From Tetragonia tetragonoides (Eukaryota; Streptophyta; Magnoliopsida; Caryophyllales; Aizoaceae), in NCBI GenBank assembly GCA_038025085.1, contig CM076150.1, positions 4,382,001 through 4,446,000 on the forward strand: 64,000 nucleotides of DNA, written 5' to 3'. This document shows positions 50,729 through 62,396 of the stretch, one piece after another (within the stretch, counting starts at the first letter, position 1; each line of letters opens with the position of its first letter). Position numbers and translations under genes: made by a program. The notes below the pieces were generated by a model. It was not told the DNA's origin, ran no database searches, and worked only from the letters and a program-made list of their open reading frames with translations.

Positions 50729-51279
50729 CAAATCATTAGGGCTGTTCATAAATGATCCGATCCGTGATCCGGGCGATTCGATCCGTAAAAGCGGATACCC
50801 GATCCATTTTTTCGGATCGGATATCCGATCCGGTACATAACCTCGGATTTCGGATACGGATACGGATTGCTATTTTAGTATTTCGGATATCCGAAATATC
50901 CATTTTGCTTTCTTTTTTTTTTTTTTTTAATTCGCTCATCTTCATTTCAATGTTTTTTTAATTACAGATTGCGTTTGTTATTTTATTTGCCTATTTGGTG
51001 TTGTTGACTTGTTGTTAAGAGTTAAGACAGTTAAATATAAAATTCTGCATTTTTTTTTTAAAAAAAAACAATGAAAAATCATTAAAAGTTGATTTTTGTG
51101 AAAAAGGGATCGGATCATGGATATCGGGCATTCGATCCGAAAAATCGGATATCCGACATACCAGATATCCGGTGAACTTCGGATCGGATACGGATCGCAT
51201 TTTGCCCGATCCGAAATTTCGGGTATCCGAAATTTCGGATCGGATCCGTTATCCGGTAATGAACAGCCCTACAAATCAT
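50729..51279. mobile_element. Non-autonomous hAT element (535 bp) with 8-bp target duplication
   Basis: Target duplication caaatcat at 50729-50736 and 51272-51279. Perfect inverted ends are tagggctgttcat (from 50737) and its complement finishing at 51271. Both subterminal regions are packed with ggatcggat / atccgatcc words. The 8-bp duplication and ATGAACAGCCC-type ends place it in the hAT superfamily. The frames inside, rich in Ile-Arg-Ser, are artefacts of the repeated motif. Confidence 0.95.
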
Positions 51280-51778
51280 AGCTAGGAAGGGGTAGGAGAA
51301 AATAACAAATAAAGTGATGATACATTGAGTAACAAAAAATGAAATCATGCCTACTGTAGACTTGTAGCTTCATCTGATTCACACTAAAAAGAGTTTGATT
51401 GAAGGTCCCAGAGATGAGAGTCTGGCAATTCAATTCATAAAACATTAATTCCTTACCATTATTTTGCTCTATTCTTGTACCTCTTGGAAGATTGAAGGTC
51501 CCCGCCCTCTTGTTATTGCACATGGAACAAAACTGAAATTTGTGGGATTGTGCATTTAGTTACGTAGACATTTAAGCTTTGTCCTTCTAACTTTTCGTTT
51601 CATCTTCTTCTTTTAATTTGTTTTGTTTGCACTACTAAATGGTAAATGTAACTGGGTGCGTGACGTCAATTATGTTGCTAACGTGGATAACAGCTTGGCA
51701 GACAACTCAATAGTTGACGTGGCAGGTAGTGTGACACTTGTCGTGTTATCTGCGATCTTGCCCAAAATTATATATATA

Positions 51779-51815
51779 CTAGGTTTTATCCGTGCTTCGC
51801 ACGGGCTCGTAAAAT
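51779..51815 (-). mobile_element. Helitron 3' terminus
   Basis: The minus strand shows a hairpin, cccgtgcgaagcacgg, then ataaaacCTAG and T. The body would extend rightwards. Two blocks at 52170-52300 and 52445-52575 carry cacgtgtc, acgtggc and tatatatata words like those near Helitron 5' ends; either could be its start. Confidence 0.6.
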
Positions 51816-52579
51816 AATTATTTATGAATATATATAATAATATAATTTATTTTTTTTGGTGCATTATATAATAATATAATGTTATATTTGATGTGAAATT
51901 ATTAATTCTATTAGTAAAATATAATTTATTTTATTTTGCAAAGATTTCTATCCATAGGACGCAACATGCTAATTCTTGAAAATAATATTTTCATGCGACC
52001 TTCATTTGTAATGAGATTGGACTAAGTTTAGATAGATAATAAAAATATATGTACACTAATTTTAATAAGTAATTTAATTAATGAAAATAATGAATAAACT
52101 CATTCTGCATTAACAGTATATGTGCACTAAAAGTTGATAACACATGCTCGTTTTATTCCGCACAACTAAAACTATGTGACAAAGTTGAGCACGTGGTGTG
52201 TGCGTGTCATCTTCACACGAACATTTCCTCTTATGTGACGTCCTACGTGTCTTGACCACACGGAAAGAACCCAACTTTTATAGGACAATACATATATATC
52301 TCGTTTTGAAGCATTTTTCAAATCCAATCCAACGGAATCATATTTATAATTTTTTGAACTAAAGTTATTTTGTTTTGTAATTTAGAAATATGCTAATAAA
52401 TATGTAATTAAGTCAACTAATGATGAGACATTAATGATGGATGATGTGTCATGCTGCATGGCAAGTTTGTGTTTACGTGTCGCTTGCGTGTCATGCTTGC
52501 ACGACGTGGCTCGCCTATTTGGCATCCCACGTGTCGGCACCACACGAAGAAGGACCTATATATATATATTACGGTAAAA

Positions 52580-53110
52580 TTTTGTATATACTGGCGTTAT
52601 TTTTTACCGAAGAAGGTGCACCCGGCAAGCCTACGTGGGTCTTATGCACCTACTCGCCAGTGTGTCGCACTCACGAGCCCCAAAATTTGTTTTCTTTTTT
52701 TTTTTTTTTCCTCTTTGATTCAGGTCGAATCATTTTTCTTTAGATTAACCACATTCTAATTTTAACAATTTCGGGTCTAGGGTTTTAGTTAATTGAATTT
52801 TCAAACTTTTTTAGGGTTTACGTTTCTTGAATTTTTGAACTTTTTGAGGGATTTTCGGATAAAGTTTCGGTGTGGAGGGGGAACGGGAAGTGGTGGCGAG
52901 GGGTGGCCACGGTTGAGGTCGACTCCTCCGCGGCCAGGGCGGATGGTAAAGGAAGCGAGAAAATTTTAGGGGTGGGGTTAGGGTTTTGGGTTTGGTGGGT
53001 GAGGGTAGTAGAGAGAAGCAAGAGGAGGGAAGACCGGAGGAGGGAGGGTGTGGGAGAGGGCCGAGGGATGACGCATCCTCATCCTCATCATGCTCCACCT
53101 CATGGTTTCT
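52580..53110. other. GC-richer stretch, no supported gene
   Basis: Between 52850 and 53100 the sequence is GA/GG-rich, and overlapping frames of 67-95 residues exist on the minus strand. They are proline/serine-rich low complexity and match no domain I know. It may be the 5' exon area of the pseudogene at 53115-53375. Confidence 0.3.
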
Positions 53111-53114
53111 AGAC

Positions 53115-53375
53115 CTCCGTCATAAGTTCGGTACGACACAATCGTCGTGAGTCGTTGGACTGACTCAGTAGAAATCAGATCGATATGATCACTCCAAACA
53201 ATTTCGTTAGCGTCGTGGTGGTCTTGATGTCCCCCGGGCACTTGACTTACGTTGTAGAATCACTGAACTTGCTCCCCCTCAAGCACAGTTATAACTTGCG
53301 CAAGCCACTCTACGTCGTCTTCATTGTCTTTGTTGTCTTCACCAAGAATAACCACATAGTTGTTTGCTCGAATTG
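53115..53375 (-). pseudogene. Possible BAH-domain gene fragment
   Basis: The minus strand reads NNYVVILGEDNKD, then VEWLAQVITVLEGEQVQ(stop), then HDANEIVWSDHIDLISTESVQ. The second half resembles the FHGANE(L/V)F(L/W)SDHxDxxSxxTI stretch of plant BAH-domain proteins (EBS/SHL-like and related). One stop interrupts it and no further exons are evident. It is probably a captured or dead fragment, lying between Helitron-like and hAT sequences. The match is from memory of the motif only. Confidence 0.35.
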
Positions 53376-53382
53376 CTATTTG

Positions 53383-53965
53383 CTCACCGATAGAGGTGGT
53401 AATCGGGCGGGTTTAGGTCGGGTTTCTTTCGATTTCAGGTCATTACGGGTTCGGGTTATTTTGGGTTAGAAGAGGTTGGGTCGAGTTGGATTGATTCGGG
53501 TTTATGCTGACGTCGGGTTACGGGTCAACTAGGGTCGGATTAATTCGGATTTCGATGATTCGGGTTAGTTCGATTTTCGGGTCATTTCAGGTCAAATATA
53601 ATTCTTGTTTCAAAGCATATAAAGTCGAAAATAATATGAAAAACTCAATTTTATATGAAAATTTTCAATAATAAGGCCTACATGTATGTTTAGTTAATCT
53701 TTTTTCTATCATTTTGAATATTATGGCATTAGGAATCGGATATATTCGGGTTTTGGGTAGAGTCGGTTCGGGGTTCATTTCGGTTTCGGGTAACTGGGGT
53801 CAGATGTTATCGGTTTCCGGTGTTATCGGGTGTCGAGTTGGACCAGGTTGGGCGGGTCAGTTTCGGATAGTGATAATTGATACATTTTTGGGTGTCAGGC
53901 GAGTCTGATGTCGGGTGGATCGGGTCAGTTATCTCGGGTCAAATTTTTCCAGTTTTACTCACCGT
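53383..53965. mobile_element. hAT-type MITE with GGGTCGGGT subterminal repeats
   Basis: Flanked by ctcaccga (53383-53390) and ctcaccgt (53958-53965), 7 of 8 matching. The ends tagaggtgg and, inverted, taaaactgg are partial terminal repeats. The interior is saturated with gggt(c/t)gggt and cgggtt words on the plus strand. Length 567 bp, no transposase. An older copy than the element at 50737. Confidence 0.7.
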
Positions 53966-56470
53966 TATCCGGATGTTCTATTGTAATTTCATCTATCTCG
54001 GTCATGGAGAATGGAGGGACGAATGAGAAAGTGAATGAGAACTTGTAAAAATTTTAGCTTGTAAAATTTCTAACCAGTTGAAGTGAGAAGCACCTACACT
54101 TGGGTCAAAATGTAATGCTAAGCAAAAGGTCACACCAAATTACCAATTAGCAGACCAAGTTAGACATGGGGATCGAATGACAGTACCCATAAAATGGGAA
54201 TGATATGTAATAGGAAAACAAAAAAACAACCCAAAAAACATTTTAAGATAAGTGGGATTATATTATACAACCCACATTACAATATGGTATTTTAAATGAA
54301 AATCTTTGGACCATCTAATATCTAAAAAGTATTTCGGTCAATTTGGATTTTAAAAAAAATATAGAGTTAATAGAGAAAGAAATAAAACAAACTAAAATCA
54401 AATTAAGGGTGAACAACCCTGATCATCTTTACATATCGTAGTCATCAATTTAATCCCTAGGATTATATTATGCTTAGATGCAGTTTTGAGAAAAGATCTA
54501 AACGAATTTTCAGTATGCAAAAACACTTTGATGCTCCGATAATCCACCAGCATTTCCAGTGGAAGAATCAGTACTTCACTCTAATAGCTCCACTTGAAAC
54601 AACAATCATTTCAAATCTATTTTTCATTTTTTCCCTTTTACATGCCTTCAACTACCTCACACAAATCCGACTCTTCTTAGGAAGGGCCCCTAGACAAGTA
54701 TCGCAACGGCCCTCAAATAAGTGTTAGTTAACTGTTCTGTTAATTAAAATAATATCTCAAAAAAAATTACTTCAACAATAAAAATAAACTCATCAACTTT
54801 AATCGAGAATTAAACAACACTGAAAATTACTCCATCACTTTTTTTTGCTCGTGAAAAACTACTCCATCACTTTTTTTTACTCGTACATAACTACTCCATC
54901 ACTTAGGAATACTTAAACGTTACCACTTACAACGCCTAGGAAAAAAAAAAGAGAAGAAAAAAAAAGTTTCAACTACTTCATCGAGTAATTTGCCCCTTAA
55001 AAACAACAAAGAGGGAGAAACCACTATCTCATAAGACTAAAGACAGCAAGACAACAAGTACTACTCAGCTACTAGCTTAACAACCGAATCATTTACCCAT
55101 AATTTTAAATGGACAAAAACCAAGATTTTCCTCCTCGTCCTCGTCCTCGTCCTCATTCTCCCTTAGTTGTCATCGTCGTTGTTGTGTTAGGGATCGTGCC
55201 AAATTTAAGATGAGCAAAGCACAAGCAAAGCAATAAAAGAATAGAGAGCACAAGAATTAAATTAGGTTAAATCATCCACCCTCAATATCACTATATTCCA
55301 CGTTTAATAGTAATACATAATAAATAGTGCTCTTGGTGTTTTCCTTTCAATGTACTGTACCTCTCAATTCTACAGCACAACTCACGTGAAAAGAAAAACA
55401 ACGCTTAACACTGATTATAAAGATTAGTGTACAAGAGTCCTAATCTACCCCAACTAATTCAAGATAAGATAAATTGTCTAATAGAAGACTAAACCCCCAT
55501 CCCTATATTACGTATGTAATAACAAGAGAATATATATAGTTTCCTAATAAAATTCATCTTCTTATCTTGATCCACAAAGGAGTCTCGACCTCTTCTGAAC
55601 ACTATTAGGCATAATTGGCTCGAATCCCAATACACTGGAGGATTAATACTGAATTGGTAAACTAGTTCTCTAGTATCATCTAGTATCGAAATTCACCGTG
55701 AATTGGAAACTCTTCTCCGAGTGTTAATATCCTCTGAGTGAGTAGTGTCGCTTGGGCTGGTTTCATTGGATTAATGTTGTCAACGTCAATTTTTGAGATC
55801 GGTCATGAAACTTAATTCACGGTTACACATGCCATTTTGATAAGCTTCACAGGCCGATCGTAGTCATCATTATAACGTGTCTGGATAACCCTTTCTAGGC
55901 ACAACCAAACTAAAAAGGTTTTCGCCATGGTATTTGTGTTCCATCATGATATCACAGGGTATCATGTTGAAGGTTATTGCCTCCCACATCCCCATTCTGA
56001 ACCGCCGATGTGTTGGACGTAAAATGTCATACCACAAAATGCCATGAGAATCTACCCCTCATCAAACATAGAAACATTACATTTTTTAAGACGAGAATTT
56101 GTTGGTGCTATGTTATACTTTTGCAATATTCAATTTGCCGACTTTTGATGTACATTTCAACTCTAGCATCATATAACCGAGTATCAAACCGATCGCCTTA
56201 CCAGTTCGATAGTTCAACTGCTCCGACCGGTTGGACGACTTCAAAAAAAGGATGATATCATTATTAATAATTATTGTTTTTAGCTATGAAATTATTTTAA
56301 GATATAGGGATAAGACAAAACAAAGCTTTATTATAAATAACTTTACTTTAAAAATATGAGAAAATAAATTTAGAACATTGTTGTTCCTAATTAGATATCA
56401 TCAAAATTGTTCATAAAAAAAACAATGATAAAAATAATAAGAAAATAATTGAAGTAGATGAAAAATATCT
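53966..56470. other. Intergenic, no gene seen
   Basis: Contains three short units of tactccatcactttttttt type at about 54824-54905 and a (tcctcg)n microsatellite at 55131-55160. From 55180 to 56240 there is sequence with retroelement-like character but no readable domain. Longest frame about 85 residues, no motif. Confidence 0.4.
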
Positions 56471-56478
56471 TAAACTAG

Positions 56479-56660
56479 TTATAATAAAACAGAGGAATGA
56501 GGTCTAAAACGGAGGAATGAGGTCTGGCGCAGTGGCGCTAGCCTCCCTGTTTCGAGCGTTTGTCCCGGATCGATTCCTCGTATCTCCCTCTCCTTGTAAT
56601 GACTATAAATCCGTGGGGGCAGTCACCCTCCTTTTCATAAAGAAAATTTATAATAAAACA
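56479..56660 (+). mobile_element. tRNA-derived SINE with 13-bp target duplication
   Basis: Flanked by ttataataaaaca at 56479-56491 and 56648-56660. A-box-like tggcgcagtgg at 56525-56535 and B-box-like ggatcgattcc at 56567-56577 are spaced as in a tRNA gene. The 3' end is cttttcataaagaaaa. The 16-bp word g(a/g)ggaatgaggtctaa is partly doubled at the 5' end. This is a different family from the SINE at 29687. Confidence 0.8.
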
Positions 56661-56756
56661 AATATTGATTGATTTATCATAGAATAAAAGAAAGAAAGGG
56701 AGAAAGAAAAATAAAAAAGGAAGGCATAGAAATTAGTTAGTGCTGAGCTGACAAGT

Positions 56757-57140
56757 TGTTAGAAGTTTGTTAGAATACACTGTAGCATGTAAAGGCTATA
56801 AGTAGCCAGCTCATTCTCTAATCATTCATTTTGTAATCATTCATTATGAATCAAAGATAATTCTCTCTTTTGATTCTATCTCTAGTTCTTCATTTGCATT
56901 TCTCTCTCGATTAGTATTTCCTCATTGCTAATCCCCAAATTCATGTGTTTGATCTCACACCTTAAGGGTTCTTGAATTTCTTGATTTTCAATCATTGGTT
57001 TGATTCACCAATGATTAAGCTATAACACAAATTCCAATCTTTGGAATTCTCAAGCACAATCTCATTTCTTTTTCGACTATATTGGATTGCTTCCTACAAT
57101 CAGTCTAGCTCCCAAGAGAACCAAACACTTACAAACTTTT
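56757..57140 (+). mobile_element. Probable 5' LTR of a gypsy element
   Basis: Starts tgttagaagtttgttag, has a TATA-like ggctataagtagcc near 56798, and ends shortly before tgtatcagaaaac at 57146. That end resembles the TGGTATCAGAGC primer site for initiator tRNA-Met. A decayed gag follows. The 3' LTR is not recognised in the window. Confidence 0.5.
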
Positions 57141-57249
57141 ATAGGTGTATCAGAAAACACTCGAACTTCGGATACTAAGACAATAGAGGATTTCTATAAG
57201 GCAATGCAAGAACCTTGGGTTGAGTTTCTTGCTTAGAAGCAACATCAAC

Positions 57250-58010
57250 ATCAAAAGATGAAGTGTGAGTGGGAAATGCAGAAGGAATTGGTTACTGGCT
57301 TAAGCCAACAGGTGAATATGATAGCTTCTAATTCACTGGAGTCTCAATCAAGTGGTTCAGTAGACACTGCCAGGGACTCTTTTCAGGGAGGTAATACCAA
57401 TTTTGCAAGATTCTCTAAAGTTGAAATTCCTAGGTTTTGTGGAGATGATGTTCTATTGGATGGATTTATAGATGTGAACAGATGTTTGATGTTGATAATA
57501 CTAGTGAATCTGTGAAGTTAAGCCGACTTCAATTCATTTAGAAGGAAAGACACTTGTTTGGCATAAATCGTTTATGAAACTCAAAATAAGGGAGAATGAC
57601 CTATATGGGAGGAGTATAAGAATGTTGTAACCATTAAATTTGGGAAGAACCCTTTTGATAGTCCCATGTATGAATTAACTAAATTGAGGCATACTACTTC
57701 TGTGAAAAATTATCAAGATCAGTTTGATGCCCTATTAAATCGAGTTGAGTATCCTGTACCTCATGCTCTTAGCATGTTTCTCAGTGGATTGCAGACTGAT
57801 ATACATAATACATTTATAATGTTCAAACCTTCAACCTTCCATGATGCCTATTGTTCAGCTAAACTACAAGAAGCTGCCCTAGCATCAATACAGAAAAAAG
57901 CCAAACCCATTTTAGAAAAACCAGTCCAATTTACACAAAAACCTACTCTCTTTCCCAACCCTCCAGCTATAATTCAAAATCCTTTACCCATCACCTAGAC
58001 CAAGCTCCAC
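57250..58010 (+). pseudogene. Ty3/gypsy gag remnant
   Basis: The first part (57258-57515) holds a Gln/Glu-rich segment and VEIPRFCGDD. After a frameshift, a FDVDNTSESVKLSRLQF stretch and a stop follow. The last part (57666-57998) reads MYELTKLRHTTSVKNYQDQFDALLNRV, then FLSGLQTDI. The order P-x-F-x-G ... L-x-G-x-A-x-x-W ... L-x-x-LrQ-x-x-SVxxYxxxFxxL is that of retrotransposon gag (PF03732). At least one frameshift and several stops. No protease or RT follows. Confidence 0.75.
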
Positions 58011-58740
58011 AAATTATACAAATTTTTTCAGAAATGGTAGACCAAAAAGGTCTCTCAGTGCTCAGGTTATTGAAGAAAAAAGAGCAAAAACACTTGTATT
58101 CTATGTGTGATGAAACCTAGATATAAGTTGGAATTAGTGGAGGTGGATGAGGATGGGTCTGAAGAACCCTCTAGTTAGGATCCTTACATCGAAGAGTAAA
58201 AACAAATTATCTTCCCTTAGTTTATAAATGAGCAGGTAGGTTTGGAAAGGTCAATCCTAACTTTGTGTAGGCCCGTACAAAACTTCTCTAAGGGGCCAAT
58301 TTGTAAAACCAATTTGAAATTCTAAAGTTTGCAGTTGCTGAGCAGAGCCGATTCAACCCGATTCACAGTTTTGGCCATTTTTAAGCAAAACCTGACGGTT
58401 CGAAATGGTTCAAAAACTGGCGTTTTTTTTACTGAACTGAATCGTTTAAGGTACCAATTCCCAATCTAACCGGTACAATCGCCTGGTCCGATCCGGATTT
58501 CAAAATATTGAATATAATGAGTGGATAATTAGGATGAAACTGGACTGTAGTCGTAAAAAGAATTGCATAGGCTTATGTATTGTGAATCTATTGGAATACA
58601 TAGGCTTGTGCATGGGGAAGTCAGTTGCCAATGGTTATATGAGACTTGCTTCATTACGTATTCTTTATCTGATAGGTTACTTAGGCTTATGCATGTACCT
58701 GCTACAGTGTTTTCACACTTCAAATAAGCCAAAATACAAA
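58011..58740. other. Decayed retroelement / hAT-like words
   Basis: No gene. The 58340-58500 stretch has ggttcgaaatggttc, ccgattc and ccgatccgg words that hint at another eroded hAT end. Confidence 0.3.
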
Positions 58741-58749
58741 TTTACAGTG

Positions 58750-61332
58750 CTGAATCAATATTGCTGATAAACATGAATTTGTTGCATATTTTGTGATGAT
58801 TTGTATCCCATATTGTTTGATTTAATGTGTGTTCCATGGTCTTTTAGCTTGAATTTTGTTTCTCTTGTTCCTCTTTACATTTTTGGTGTATTGTGTGCAC
58901 ATGTGCTCTTTTTAGACCCAATTCTCGAGAGATACAAGAACATTTATAAGATGAGAAGAATCAAGGACAAGGTTTGGACAGCTCTTCGGAATTTTATTCA
59001 TAAAATATTCATATGAGCTCTAAATCAAGTGATTCAAAGTGCTGTGGAAAGATAATAAACAGATCTACAACTTTCATGTTTTAAGTTTTTGCAAATTTAG
59101 AGCAGAAGGCTGTCAAATATGCGTTTGAAGATGAAAAATGGCCCTGCCAGGAAAAAAAAGGGGTCATCCATTGAACTGAAGAGCTGTCGCCCGCCCGAAA
59201 AAACGATCCTCTTGGAGGGGGGGCGTTATTTTTCTGCGCTTTTTGGCCCCGAGCCTCTCCACCTATAAATAGCGTCTTTTCTTATTTTTTCGGGATATCT
59301 CATCTTAGCCTAGTATTCTAGGGTTCTTGAACAAACACTCTCAAATAGTTAGATTAGTATCCTTAGTGAGTGCTAAACTTTTATAATTAGTGTTAATCAA
59401 CTCTTTAATCCTTAGTATATGATTGTAAGTTTACTCTCTCCTCTCTCTTTCTATCAATACTTGCAAGTTTAAATCTTTGTTGTTGAATATTAATGGATAT
59501 TGTCATTATGAAGTTTATTTTGCTTAATCCCATGATGTTTAGTGGCTAATCTCTCTTATTAGAGTTGGGATTAGCCCAACTATGGTGTTTTAATGCTTGG
59601 ATGATATGATTTGTATGTTATTATTTGGGTAATTGCTTGTTTGGTAGTATGTACCCCAAGTGTTTGATGAAATGCCTAAATGAGTTTATGACTTTATTTT
59701 GATCAAATAATCTAAAACCGAAAGGTGAAGGTTGATTGTGTGGGGTTTTACTAACCTATCAAGGAGATTTAGCCACGAAAGTAGGATGAATCACCTTGGG
59801 AACTTATTGATTAGTTTAGACTTATTGGACCTATTTTGAATCTAATCCCATGAAAATAGGTGGTTAGTTTGAGTTAATTGCTTCCTTTGGACCTTGAAAG
59901 AGGCCTTGGGTTACTTGAGTTCTAATCGTTCCCTTGCAATACCCATTTGATTGCATGCTCCCATAACATTCATTGCATTAGCACATCATTAGTTGGGTGA
60001 ACCCCTAACTCTAGCTTTAAATCTTGACTCTTATAATTGTGATTGCTCTTTCCTTTCATCTTAGTTTGTCATCTTAGCTTAGCTTTAGGTTTAGTTAAAT
60101 TAAATCAACATCACATTTACTTGAATTTGCTTAGCTTTCTCGAAATTAGAGAAATTGGTAATTGAAACCCTCGCTCTCTTGGGACACGATATCTTATATA
60201 TTACTTCGACATTTCCGTGCACTTGCGGAGAGTGTCAAGTTTTTGGCGCCGTCGCCCGCCCGAAAAAACGGCCCTCTTCAGAAAAACGGCCACCCCGTTT
60301 TTCTGGAGGGGGGCATTTTTTTTCTGTGCTTTTTGGCCCCGAGCTTCTCCACCTATAAATAGCCTCTTTTCTTATTTTTTCGGGATATCTCATCTTAGCC
60401 TAATTTTCCAGGGTTCTTGAACAAACACTCTCAAATAGTGAGATTAGTATCCTTAGTGAGTGCTAAACTTTTATAATTAGTGTTAATTAACTCTTTAATC
60501 CTTAGTATTTGGTTGTAAGTTTTCTCTCTCCTCTCTCTTTCTATCAATACTTGCAAGTTTAAATATTTGTTGTTGAATATTAATGGATATTGTCATTATG
60601 AAGTTTATTTTGCTTAATCTCATGATGTTTAGTGGCTATTCTCTCTTATTAGAGTTGGAATTAGCCCAACTATGGTGTTTTAATGCTTGGATGATATGAT
60701 TTGTATGTTATTATTTGGGTAATTGCTTGTTTGGTAGTATGTACCCCAAGTGTTTGATGAAATGCCTAAATGAGTTTATGGCTTTATTTTGATCAGTTAA
60801 TCTAAAACTGAAAGGAAAAGGTTGATTGTGAGGGGTTTTAATAACCTATCAAGGAGGTTTAGCCACGAAAGTAAGATGAATCACCTTGAAAACTTATTGA
60901 TTAGTTTGGACTTAATAGACCTATTTTGAATCTAATCCCATGAAAATAGGTGGTTAGTTTGAGTTAGGTGCTTCCTTTGGATCTTGAAAGAGGCCTTGTG
61001 TTACTTGAGTTCTAATCGTTCCCTTGCATTACCCATTTGATTGCATGCTCCCATAACATTCATTTCATTAGAACATCATTAGTTGGGTGAATCCCCAACT
61101 CCAGCTTTAACTCTTGACTCTTATAATTGTGATTGTTGTTTTCTCTCATCTTAGTTTGTCATCTTAGCTTAGCTTTAGGTTTAGTTAAATTGAATCAACT
61201 TCACATTTACCCGATTTTGCTTAGCTTTCTCGATTTTAGGGTTTTTGGTATTCGAAACGCCTCGTTCCTTGTGGAGACGATCTTATTTATTACTTCGATA
61301 ATACCCGTGCACTTGCGGGCGTATCATGTTTT
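58750..61332 (+). mobile_element. 5' LTR region of an Athila/Tat-like LTR element
   Basis: Sequence running into a primer-binding site at 61333. The LTR start is not fixed; it lies somewhere between 58540 and 58800. A promoter-like cacctataaatagc occurs at 59261-59274 and again at 60349-60362. The 3' side is duplicated in tandem (see repeat entry). It lacks coding capacity. Confidence 0.6.
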
Positions 61333-61339
61333 TGGCGCT
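59186..61339 (+). repeat. Tandem duplication, units 1065 and 1089 bp
   Basis: Unit 1 is 59186-60250, unit 2 is 60251-61339. Both start gtcgcccgcccgaaaaaacg and run nearly identical to their ends at tttttggcgc(c/t). They share cacctataaatagc, ttttttcgggatatctcatc and the long leader-like tract. Unit 2 has extra sequence at its start that forms an 11-bp-arm hairpin: cagaaaaacgg at 60279-60289 pairs with 60295-60305. Confidence 0.95.
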
Positions 61340-61350
61340 GTTGCCGGGGA
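61333..61350 (+). other. Primer-binding site, tRNA-Asp type
   Basis: tggcgctgttgccgggga is complementary, with one mismatch, to the 3' end of plant tRNA-Asp. Plant Athila/Tat-type gypsy elements use this primer. It fixes the LTR 3' border just upstream and the orientation as plus. Confidence 0.8.
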
Positions 61351-61463
61351 GCAAGACTTGTTTCGATATTGAAATACTCTTGAATGGGATAGACTAGGAA
61401 CTTTTCTTTTTTTTTTTTTTTGGTTTAAATTTTTCATTTTTTATTTTATTCTTCATTTGTGTG

Positions 61464-62396
61464 ATGGAAACTTCATGGCATCAAGAGGGGTATGGTTATT
61501 ATTATTAGAATTCATGTGATTACGTTAATGAAAATTATAACCCACATGACTACATGAATGAGAATAGATATGATGTGCATAATGTCTCTTATGATTGTTA
61601 TGGTTACTTTGGACATGAGGATAATGTGCATCAACTTGGTCATGAAAATGCTAGTTATGCCGATACCCTTTATCAAAGTAAGCAAAACGATCATTGCTTT
61701 GTTGACTACACTCTTGCTAATTGGGATCCTCCCGATCTTGATAGAGAAGAGCATACTCCCCAACCCGAGTCAAGCTTGGAGACTCTTTTGGAACAATTTA
61801 TTGTTCAAACACAAAAGAGTAATGACGAGTTACAAGAAACTCTAGGCAAATTGTGTTCCAAAGTTGATGCATTTATCACCCATTCCGAGATGCCCAAGTA
61901 TCAAGTGGTTCAAGTGGCTAGTGTGTCATTATTTGGGGGTTGTGTTAAGGAAGGGGTGATTGATGAATTATATTATAACACGTTCTATGACCTTGAATAT
62001 CCCGATTCATTGTCAAACGGGTATATTGATATGATCCCCTCTCCAATTCCAAGTATTTTCAATGATTCCCCTCCCCCAAAATCCCTTGAATATGCTTTTG
62101 TGAAACCCGATGGCGTGATTGTGATCTATGACTCTAGTACTCATCGGGTTGATGATCATATCATGAGTTACAAGCCAAAAAGGAGTTATGGGGATGTTTC
62201 TAAGTTGATTCAATGGGAAGGTTCTCCTTTTCATTCTTTTGGCTTTTCGAGGGATTTTAACAAGTCGAGAAAGTCATTGATTGCTTACTATATTGTGATG
62301 ATAATGGCTTCTAACTTGTTCCTTGATGAGATGTACTCAAGCTCTTTTGACAAATTGCTACGAGCCTTGGCACACTATGATGATTGTTCGAAGTAA
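61464..62396 (+). pseudogene. gag-like ORF of the LTR element, one in-frame stop
   Basis: Reading from ATG 61464 gives METSWHQEGYGYYY, then TAG at 61506-61508. The same frame then runs open for 296 codons to TAA at 62394-62396; the ATG at 61554 would give 280 residues. Features are Tyr/Asn/His-rich N-terminal repeats, an acidic Pro-rich patch near 61720-61780 and a predicted helical LETLLEQFIVQTQKSNDEL stretch. No zinc knuckle, protease or RT follows. It resembles the leader ORF of plant Athila/Tat-like or non-autonomous elements. Function not assigned. Confidence 0.6.

Noticed and set aside
52811..53098. Proline/serine-rich frames on the minus strand
   Set aside because: Low complexity, overlapping frames, no conserved motif, no supported splice structure.
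56525..56577. tRNA gene candidate (A and B boxes)
   Set aside because: No complete cloverleaf; flanking 13-bp target duplications show it is a SINE head.
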